NCBI GenBank assembly: GCA_003695085.1
Contig: RFIV01000236.1
Span: 1-7,320 of the forward strand
Origin: Gammaproteobacteria bacterium
GTDB lineage: Bacteria; Pseudomonadota; Gammaproteobacteria; Pseudomonadales; Oleiphilaceae
Reading direction: 5' to 3'
Length of the DNA: 7,320 nucleotides
Below are positions 1 to 7,320 of the stretch, in pieces (the first letter of the stretch is position 1; the number at the start of each line of letters is the position of its first letter). The translations under genes and the position numbers were made by a program. The notes below the pieces were generated by a model that was not told the DNA's origin, ran no database searches, and worked only from the letters and a program-made list of their open reading frames with translations.

Positions 1-96
1 CGCGTCTGTCAGTTGCCTGTAGCCTTTAAAAGGTCACGTGTGGGTTCGTCTCGCAGCGTTCCAATCGTTAGCTATCGAGGCCTGGATAGAGGTCAT

Positions 97-123
97 AAAA
101 AAGGCCCGCGTGACGCGAGCCTT
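97..123 (-). terminator. Intrinsic terminator after gyrB
   Basis: On the minus strand, beginning 20 nt after the gyrB stop codon, a 10-bp stem (AAGGCTCGCG with CGCGGGCCTT, one G-T pair, loop TCA) runs into TTTTTT. It is a standard rho-independent terminator and marks the end of the recF-gyrB unit. The plus-strand side has only two T residues after the stem, so it is unlikely to work in both directions. Confidence 0.88.
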
Positions 124-143
124 GATAAACCGGCTATCAACCG

Positions 144-2555
<2,412 letters not shown>

Positions 2556-2578
2556 ATGTCTTATAACCCTAGTTTGTC

Positions 2579-3709
2579 TTATTCCAGCACTGAAGCCGTG
2601 ATCTTCCCATGTTCCACGTGGAACATCTTGGCCATCAGGCGGTCTTTCTGGCCAACAATGGCGCCCGGCAGCAGGTGTTTCTGGTCATCCAGTGTTGTGA
2701 TAAACAGCTGCGCCCCACTGTTCAGCAATCCGTCAAATAACAGCCTCTGGTTCGTTTGATCCAGTTCAGCTGTTACATCATCCACAAGCACTATCCCGGA
2801 GTCGCCTTTCTTCTCACGCAAAACACTCAAACGTGCCAACTCAAGAACGATGGCGATCATTTTCTGCTGGCCGCGCGACATATATCGCCGTGCTGTCCAA
2901 CGTTCTCCGTCCACGCGAATTTCAAAATCCGCCTTATGGGGGCCTGAGTGTGTATAGCCGCTTTCCCAGTCCCGATTACTTTGCTCCTCGAGAACGTGTT
3001 CGAGTGTGAGCTCTCTCGACCAGCCCCTCTGGAAATGAAGCGAAATACGGCCCAACCCGAGCTTCATGAGAGTCTGTACACGCCCGATATGTTCATTGAG
3101 CCGTTCCACGAAGAACTGTCGCGCTTGAGAAAGCGCCGTGCTTTGAGCGACATACACACTATCCCAGGCAGAAAGCAGCCGACTGTCTATTCTACCACTT
3201 TTAAGGATCTGATTCCGGTTTCTGAGTGCGTGACGCCACTGCCGCCAGATCTCCCACGCAAAAGGTTCCACGTGGAACATCCCCCCATCCAGAAACTGTC
3301 GCCGGAGTTGCGGCGTGCCTGACACGAGAGACAAGGTTTCGGGTGTAATCAGGATCACAGGTGCCACATTCGCCAACTGAGACAATCCCTTGGGACGTTC
3401 ACCGTTCAAACGCCACTCGGTGGGCTGGCCGTTTGAATAGACACAGGCGCCCACTGATTCATCCGCTCCTTGATCCGACTGAAACCGGGCAAACAGGGTC
3501 ATGTCAGTTCGCTGGTGCTGTACACAATGCGCCAGCTGAGGTGTTCTGAATGAGCGGCCGCGGTTCAGTATGTAGAGACCTTCCAGGAGCGACGTCTTCC
3601 CGGCCCCATTTGCGCCATAGACAATATTGACGTCACGGGCTGAAAGCTCCCCGTCTTCCAGATTCCTGAGTCCTTGCCAGCGCAACAACCTGAGCTTCAA
3701 TGTCGACAT
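2579..3709 (-). CDS. recF: RecF, recombination and gap-repair ATPase
   Basis: RecF is an SMC-like ABC ATPase that, with RecO and RecR, loads RecA onto SSB-coated single-strand gaps. The 376-residue product (ATG at 3709) carries Walker A GANGAGKT at 32-39, the ABC signature SRGQQKM at 278-284, and Walker B with the D-loop VLVDDVTAELD at 307-317. Other family blocks are LITPETLSLVSG, QRRQFLDGG-like RRQFLDGG, FQRGW and SGPHKAD. An in-frame GTG at 3715 would add two residues (M-V); the ATG fits the family start (MS-L) and has a weak GAG core 5 nt upstream, so I prefer it. Two ParB-binding palindromes are embedded in the gene (2610-2625 and 3264-3279), both read as MFHVE. The gene follows a strong terminator by 13 nt and precedes gyrB by 23 nt, so recF and gyrB probably share a transcript. 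Confidence 0.97.
   Translation of the reverse strand: MSTLKLRLLRWQGLRNLEDGELSARDVNIVYGANGAGKTSLLEGLYILNRGRSFRTPQLAHCVQHQRTDMTLFARFQSDQGADESVGACVYSNGQPTEWRLNGERPKGLSQLANVAPVILITPETLSLVSGTPQLRRQFLDGGMFHVEPFAWEIWRQWRHALRNRNQILKSGRIDSRLLSAWDSVYVAQSTALSQARQFFVERLNEHIGRVQTLMKLGLGRISLHFQRGWSRELTLEHVLEEQSNRDWESGYTHSGPHKADFEIRVDGERWTARRYMSRGQQKMIAIVLELARLSVLREKKGDSGIVLVDDVTAELDQTNQRLLFDGLLNSGAQLFITTLDDQKHLLPGAIVGQKDRLMAKMFHVEHGKITASVLE
2610..2625. other. parS: parS site 1, ParB-binding centromere sequence, inside recF
   Basis: TGTTCCACGTGGAACA is a perfect 16-bp palindrome, extended to 18 bp by A/T at 2609 and 2626. It matches the gammaproteobacterial (Pseudomonas-type) parS motif as I recall it; the Bacillus form differs only by T/A at the two inner-arm positions. 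ParB binds such sites near oriC, spreads, and recruits the ParA and SMC machinery. It lies near the 3' end of recF and encodes M-F-H-V-E-H in a position where E. coli RecF has a similar MFTVEKGK segment. The call rests on motif match and origin-proximal position. Confidence 0.9.
3264..3279. other. parS: parS site 2, ParB-binding centromere sequence, inside recF
   Basis: GGTTCCACGTGGAACA has a perfect 14-bp palindromic core (3265-3278) and matches 15 of the 16 bases of site 1; only the outermost left base differs. On the minus strand it reads TGTTCCACGTGGAACC. It lies 654 bp from site 1, in the first half of recF, and encodes M-F-H-V-E-P where E. coli RecF has CFHNEP. Two copies of a 14-bp perfect palindrome within one gene next to dnaA are very unlikely by chance. 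Confidence 0.88.
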
Positions 3710-3722
3710 AACCACTCATACT

Positions 3723-3750
3723 AAAAAAGGGAGCCCGATCCGGGCTCCCT
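3723..3750 (-). terminator. Intrinsic terminator or attenuator between the kinase gene and recF
   Basis: Read on the minus strand, a perfect 10-bp GC-rich stem (AGGGAGCCCG pairing with CGGGCTCCCT, loop GAT) runs directly into a run of six T residues. This is a textbook rho-independent terminator for transcripts coming from dnaA-dnaN-kinase. On the plus strand the hairpin is not followed by a T run, so it works in one direction only. Its T tract ends just 13 nt before the recF ATG, leaving no room for a usual promoter between them. Any recF promoter must therefore lie upstream, and its transcript must pass through this hairpin. Confidence 0.9.
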
Positions 3751-3810
3751 CCATATTGCTAATACTCACCCGCGATGTTCAGCTTTCGCAGATAAACGCA
3801 TGGGCCGGAT

Positions 3811-5097
3811 TCACTGCAATCGCATCAGCCGATCATCCATGAACATGTCCATCTCCGGTGCCAGTACGTGTACGTACCGGTCAAAATACAAGAACTGCTT
3901 CAACAGCAACGCAAACTCCCTGGGAAAATGCAATCCATGCTGTTCCCCGAGACGCACCAGATCCATTATCAGGCTGTTGATATCATCTTCGGTCTCGCGT
4001 GCGTCATAGAGGATGGCAGAGTCGGGTACCATTTCATCGAGGCGCGAGTAGATATTCCGGATATCCAGCGCCAATTGATCCACGTCGACCTGTCGCTTGG
4101 TCACGCCAATGCCAACCATGGCCTTAGCCATACCATGCGGATCGCCCATGGAAACGGCGGTGATGAAATCGGAAATTGCCTGCCATGCGCCTTTGGGAAT
4201 CCGTCCGACAATTCCAAAATCGATGAACCCCACGCGACCATCACGCAGCACCATGAGATTGCCCGCGTGCACATCCGCATGAAAGAACTCACACTGTGTG
4301 AGACTGGCAAACCACGTGTTCATTGCCGTAATCAACGTCCTTTCCGGGTCATCACACACTTGCCGGATGCTGTTGAGGTCCGTCAGCGGCACACCATAGA
4401 AACGCTCCATGGTCAGCACCCTCAAGGTTGACGCGTGTTCGTAGACTTTCGGCACGGTCGCGTCCTCGATACCCTGGGCATCAAGAAACGCCCTGAATGC
4501 TTTCAGATTGCGGGCCTCCTGATAGAAGTCACACTCTTCCATCATCGTCTTCTGAATCTCTTCCACAATATCCGACAGGGAAGCCCAGGACAGCTTCGGC
4601 GCCAGTCTTTCAAGCACCCGCGCCATCAGATAGAGAGCGTTGAGATCCGTCAGCAGAACCGTGCGCACGCCCGGTTTCTGAACCTTGATTACAACATCCT
4701 CACCGGACACCAGGCGTGCGGCATGTACCTGAGCAATGGACGCCGAGGCGAGTGGCTGCGGGTCAATGGATGCGAACAGGGTATCCAGTGGCTGATCAAA
4801 CTCCTCCTGGAGAATCTTGCGAATGGTGCGAAAGGGCAGGGGAGGTGTTTGATCCAGACACTTCTGAAACTCTTCCACGTACTCGGGCGGGAAAAATGTC
4901 GGAGAGCTGGCAATGAACTGTCCCAGTTTGATATACGTCGCACCCAGCTGTTCAAACGTCTCGCGCAAAAGTGCCGGCGCCGGGGGTCGATCCCCCTTGA
5001 GCCAACGCAGCCCCTGCCTGGCCAGTATAGTTCCGGTCTGGCCCAGTCGGGCCACGCCCTTGACGGCATCGCCCAGCGTATCCGGTAGTCTGAACAT
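3811..5097 (-). CDS. AarF/ABC1/UbiB-family atypical kinase, substrate unknown
   Basis: This 428-residue protein belongs to the ABC1 (AarF/UbiB/ADCK) kinase-like family. Visible family motifs are the N-terminal KxGQ signature (K57-Q60 in YIKLGQF), the alanine/serine-rich nucleotide loop PLASASIAQVHAA at 115-127, the likely ATP-binding lysine K138 in VVIKVQKPG, the acidic ExD motif E188-D190 followed by EARN, the catalytic loop FFHADVHAGN (D275, N280), and the metal-binding DFG at 293-295. Family members act as ATPases or kinases tied to quinone and lipid metabolism. Classical UbiB is about 545 residues and ends in two membrane helices. This protein ends shortly after the kinase fold (DMFMDDRLMRLQ) with no hydrophobic segment, and I see no signal peptide. 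It is therefore probably not the housekeeping UbiB, and I assign no symbol. It sits 51 nt after dnaN with a strong Shine-Dalgarno, and a terminator follows 61 nt after its stop. Codon use looks like its neighbours. The family call is firm; the role is unknown. Confidence 0.93.
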   Translation of the reverse strand: MFRLPDTLGDAVKGVARLGQTGTILARQGLRWLKGDRPPAPALLRETFEQLGATYIKLGQFIASSPTFFPPEYVEEFQKCLDQTPPLPFRTIRKILQEEFDQPLDTLFASIDPQPLASASIAQVHAARLVSGEDVVIKVQKPGVRTVLLTDLNALYLMARVLERLAPKLSWASLSDIVEEIQKTMMEECDFYQEARNLKAFRAFLDAQGIEDATVPKVYEHASTLRVLTMERFYGVPLTDLNSIRQVCDDPERTLITAMNTWFASLTQCEFFHADVHAGNLMVLRDGRVGFIDFGIVGRIPKGAWQAISDFITAVSMGDPHGMAKAMVGIGVTKRQVDVDQLALDIRNIYSRLDEMVPDSAILYDARETEDDINSLIMDLVRLGEQHGLHFPREFALLLKQFLYFDRYVHVLAPEMDMFMDDRLMRLQ

Positions 5098-5104
5098 TCT
5101 CGCT

Positions 5105-5110
5105 CTCCTT
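5105..5110 (-). promoter_or_regulatory. Shine-Dalgarno site of the ABC1 kinase gene
   Basis: Minus-strand AAGGAG lies 7 nt before the ATG at 5097, a near-ideal ribosome binding site. It fixes the start codon and indicates that the gene is well translated in its own right rather than by coupling to dnaN, whose stop codon is about 50 nt upstream. Confidence 0.8.
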
Positions 5111-5148
5111 GTTCGCCCGGTAATCAGTCAATCGTGAGCCATGTGCGC

Positions 5149-6255
5149 TCAAAGCCTCATGGGCATCACGACATACAGAACGTCATCCTGACCCGCCTGT
5201 TCGCCTTCCAGCAAGGCACTGCTGTTGGGATTGGACAAGGTCAGTGTAATGGTCTCATCTTCCAGCGCCGAGATCGCATCAATCAGGTACCCGACATTGA
5301 ACCCGATTTGCAGCGGCTCACCCTGATACTCGACCTCGACCCGGTCTTCGGCTTCTTCCTGTTCCGGATTGTTGGCATAGACCTTCATCAAGCCGTCTTC
5401 GAGGAACAGGCGCACTCCCCGGATGCTTTCATGGCAGAGAATGCTGGTGCGTGTCAGCACTTGCTTGAATTCACGACGGTCCACCTTGACGACTTTGTCG
5501 CCATTACGCGGAATCACCCGGTTGTAGTCCGGAAACTTGCCGTCGATGAGCTTGGAGGTGAACACGTAGCCATCCACCTCCAGGCGAATGTGATGATCGC
5601 CGAGTACCAGCGCACAGGTGCCATCCGAATCCGAGAGCAGGCGGGCCATTTCCAGCACCCCCTTGCGCGGTACGATGCTCTGTCGCTCAGGCAGCGTCTC
5701 GGCCACGGACTCACGCGCAAGGGCCAGGCGGTGCCCGTCGGTGGCCACCGTACTCAGGCGATTGCCCCCGAACTCAAACAGCATGCCATTGAGGTAATAA
5801 CGCACATCCTGCTGCGCCATCGCATAGCCCGTGCGATCAATCAAACGCTTGAGTACATTCTGAGGCAAATTGACCCGCACGCTTTCAGGCTCATCCTCCA
5901 CATTGGGAAAACTGTCCGCCGGGAGCGTGGAGAGTGTAAAACTCGAATGCCCCGCCTGAACATGCAGACGGCCTTCGCGCACATCGCACTCCAGCGTGAC
6001 GCCTTCCGCCATGGTCCGGCAGATATCTGTCAGTTTGCGTGCCGGGACAGTAATCCTCCCGGGCTGTTCAACGCTCACCTGGTCGACGTTTGCCACCAGC
6101 TCCACTTCCATATTGGTGCCGGTGATGCGTAACCCCGTATCGGTGGTCTCCATCAGCACATTGGCCAATACGGGCATGGTATTGCGTTTTTCCACCACCC
6201 CGGAAATCAGCTGCAGCGGGGTGAGCAGAACTTCACGTTGTACCTTGAATTTCAT
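5149..6255 (-). CDS. dnaN: DnaN, DNA polymerase III beta sliding clamp
   Basis: DnaN forms the ring-shaped homodimer that tethers DNA polymerase III, and many repair proteins, to DNA. The 368-residue product is close to the 366 of E. coli and aligns throughout, including TVPARKLTDICR (69-80), DVRYYLNGMLF (150-160), TVATDGHRLA (169-178), NNPEQEEAE (295-303) and the terminal VMPMRL. Partner-binding pocket residues known from E. coli (R152, L155, T172, H175) fall at the same numbers. An in-frame GTG at 6264 would add three residues (M-K-G). I prefer the ATG at 6255 because the GTG sits inside the Shine-Dalgarno sequence AGGTGA, which is 5 nt from that ATG, and because the family starts with MKF. 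The gene lies 30 nt after dnaA and 51 nt before the ABC1 kinase gene. Confidence 0.98.
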   Translation of the reverse strand: MKFKVQREVLLTPLQLISGVVEKRNTMPVLANVLMETTDTGLRITGTNMEVELVANVDQVSVEQPGRITVPARKLTDICRTMAEGVTLECDVREGRLHVQAGHSSFTLSTLPADSFPNVEDEPESVRVNLPQNVLKRLIDRTGYAMAQQDVRYYLNGMLFEFGGNRLSTVATDGHRLALARESVAETLPERQSIVPRKGVLEMARLLSDSDGTCALVLGDHHIRLEVDGYVFTSKLIDGKFPDYNRVIPRNGDKVVKVDRREFKQVLTRTSILCHESIRGVRLFLEDGLMKVYANNPEQEEAEDRVEVEYQGEPLQIGFNVGYLIDAISALEDETITLTLSNPNSSALLEGEQAGQDDVLYVVMPMRL

Positions 6256-6260
6256 TCCTT

Positions 6261-6266
6261 TCACCT
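6261..6266 (-). promoter_or_regulatory. Shine-Dalgarno site that fixes the dnaN start
   Basis: Read on the minus strand this is AGGTGA, a perfect six-base match to the anti-Shine-Dalgarno complement, with a 5-nt spacer to the ATG at 6255. The alternative GTG codon (6264) is part of this site, and the sequence upstream of that GTG has no good Shine-Dalgarno match. This supports the 368-residue DnaN rather than a 371-residue form. Confidence 0.75.
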
Positions 6267-6285
6267 GTCATGAGTAGATCCCGCG

Positions 6286-7320
6286 TCAGCTGCTGAGCGT
6301 ACGCAGGAAACTTTGATAATCATCTCGAATGGTCGGGTCTTTCTCGCGCAGGTCTGCCACCACCCGGCAGGCATGCAGTACCGTCGTATGATCCCGTCCA
6401 CCAAAGGCATCGCCAATTTCCGGCAGACTGTGTTGCGTCAATTCCTTCGCCAGTGCCATGGCTATCTGACGTGGTCGGGTAATCGACCGCGTTCGCCTCT
6501 TGGATAGCAGGTCTGCCACCTTGAGCTTGTAGTACTCTGCCACGGTCCGCTGAATATTTTCAATGCTGACCTGCTTCTCGTGCACGGCCAGCACATCCTT
6601 CAGGCATTCCTTGATGAAACCGGTCGTGATCTCCTGGCCCGTAAACTGCGCATTGGCAATCACCAGCTTGAGGGCACCTTCCAGTTCACGCACATTCGAG
6701 CGAATTTTCTGGGCCATGAAAAAAGCCGATTCATGGCTCAGTTCAATGTTGGACTGTTCCGCTTTCTTGAGCAGGATGGCTACGCGCGTTTCAAGCTCCG
6801 GCGGTTCTACCGTAGCTGCCAGCCCCCAACCAAAGCGCGACTTGAGCCGCTCTTCCATCTGGTCGATTTCCTTGGGGTAGCGGTCACAGGTCAGAATCAT
6901 CTGCTGACCGCCTTCAAGCAGCGCATTGAACGTATGGAAAAACTCTTCCTGCGAACGTTCCTTCCCCGCAAAAAACTGGATGTCGTCAATCAATAACGCG
7001 TCAACTGACCGGTAAAATCGCTTGAACTCATTGATGGCGTTCAGCTGCAGTGCCTTGACCATGTCCGCCACAAAGCGCTCCGAGTGCAGATAGACCACCT
7101 TGGCCTGGGGATTACGCCGCTTGATTTCATTCCCCACGGCGTGCATCAGGTGAGTCTTGCCCAGCCCGACCCCTCCATAAAGAAAAAGCGGGTTGTAAGC
7201 GCCCCCGGGGTTTTCTGCCACCTGCATGGCAGCCGCCCGGGCAATCTGGTTGGACTTGCCTTCTACAAAGGTGGCAAAGGTAAAGTTGCTGTTCAGGGAA
7301 CTCTCATGCTTGATGGCCCC
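6286..7320 (-). CDS. dnaA: DnaA, chromosomal replication initiator (5' end beyond window)
   Basis: DnaA is the AAA+ ATPase that binds DnaA boxes at oriC, melts the duplex and helps load the DnaB helicase. The frame is open to the window edge, so 344 residues are visible and roughly 120 N-terminal ones (domains I and II and the start of III) are missing. The Met encoded at 7227 is internal: it lies inside the conserved stretch NQIARAAAMQVAENPGGAYN. In fragment numbering, Walker A is GGVGLGKT at 49-56, Walker B LLIDDIQF at 109-116, sensor 1 LTCDRYPKEI at 143-152, the arginine finger R162 in SRFGWGL, and the sensor 2 arginine R211 in RELEGAL. The domain IV DNA-binding signature GGRDHTTVLHAC is at 307-318. 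It ends in RTLSS like the E. coli protein. One mild oddity is Cys in sensor 1 where E. coli has Ser. The stop codon is TGA, and dnaN follows after 30 nt, so the two are very likely cotranscribed. Confidence 0.98.
   Translation of the reverse strand, partial: GAIKHESSLNSNFTFATFVEGKSNQIARAAAMQVAENPGGAYNPLFLYGGVGLGKTHLMHAVGNEIKRRNPQAKVVYLHSERFVADMVKALQLNAINEFKRFYRSVDALLIDDIQFFAGKERSQEEFFHTFNALLEGGQQMILTCDRYPKEIDQMEERLKSRFGWGLAATVEPPELETRVAILLKKAEQSNIELSHESAFFMAQKIRSNVRELEGALKLVIANAQFTGQEITTGFIKECLKDVLAVHEKQVSIENIQRTVAEYYKLKVADLLSKRRTRSITRPRQIAMALAKELTQHSLPEIGDAFGGRDHTTVLHACRVVADLREKDPTIRDDYQSFLRTLSS

Noticed and set aside
31..46. CACGTG core near the left edge, and another at 4311-4320 in the kinase gene, as further parS sites
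   Set aside because: Only the central hexamer matches; the outer arms of the parS palindrome are absent.
3633..3719. A 28-codon reading frame starting at an ATG just after the terminator and overlapping the start of recF in another frame
   Set aside because: It has no Shine-Dalgarno (the sequence before it is the terminator T tract), its product is unremarkable, and it overlaps conserved RecF codons. A leader peptide cannot be excluded, but nothing supports it.
4834..4841. KOPS-like GGGCAGGG inside the kinase gene
   Set aside because: One isolated 8-mer in coding sequence; it has no weight without genome-wide orientation statistics.
4974..4995. GC-rich palindrome CCGGCGCCGG followed by a GGGGG/CCCCC inverted repeat early in the kinase gene
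   Set aside because: It lies fully within the coding sequence, has no T tract, and is explained by Gly, Pro and Ala codons.
5126..5131. TTGACT, a -35-like hexamer in the dnaN-kinase spacer
   Set aside because: No -10-like hexamer lies 16-18 nt downstream; that place is occupied by the Shine-Dalgarno region of the kinase gene.
6093..6100. E. coli Chi octamer GCTGGTGG on the minus strand, in dnaN
   Set aside because: A single copy, explained by the codons for Glu-Leu-Val-Ala; Chi recognition in this organism is unknown.

Overview
The window is the dnaA-dnaN-recF-gyrB chromosome-replication neighbourhood of a gammaproteobacterium, read entirely from the minus strand (right to left). DnaA, DnaN, RecF and GyrB all read like E. 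coli-type proteins. GyrB carries the large insertion in its C-terminal half that is typical of Gammaproteobacteria, DnaA ends in RTLSS, and DnaN ends in VMPMRL. Two palindromes of the TGTTCCACGTGGAACA type match the parS motif I recall from Pseudomonas-like chromosomes, which fits a non-enteric gammaproteobacterium. I cannot name the genus.

Layout, in the direction of transcription: the 3' three-quarters of dnaA (7320 to 6286, 5' end outside the window); a 30-nt gap; dnaN (6255 to 5149); a 51-nt gap; a gene for an AarF/ABC1/UbiB-type atypical kinase (5097 to 3811), which is not part of the textbook order; a spacer of about 100 nt holding a perfect intrinsic terminator hairpin; recF (3709 to 2579), with two parS sites inside its coding sequence; a 23-nt gap; gyrB (2555 to 144); then a second intrinsic terminator (123 to 97). 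Nothing further is recognisable in the last 96 nt. There are no RNA genes, insertion sequences or CRISPR arrays, and no non-coding stretch longer than about 145 nt.

Function: DnaA starts replication, DnaN is the sliding clamp, RecF loads RecA at gaps, and GyrB is the ATPase subunit of gyrase. The parS sites should recruit ParB and so tie origin segregation to this locus.

The points that depart from the ordinary are: (1) a kinase-like ABC1 gene between dnaN and recF, of a type lacking the C-terminal membrane helices of classical UbiB; (2) two parS sites written in the same reading frame into two conserved RecF segments, both as Met-Phe-His-Val-Glu; (3) a strong terminator ending only 13 nt before the recF start codon, which either splits the cluster into two transcription units or acts as an attenuator of recF-gyrB. 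Otherwise this is conserved core-genome sequence. I found no convincing wholly new system.
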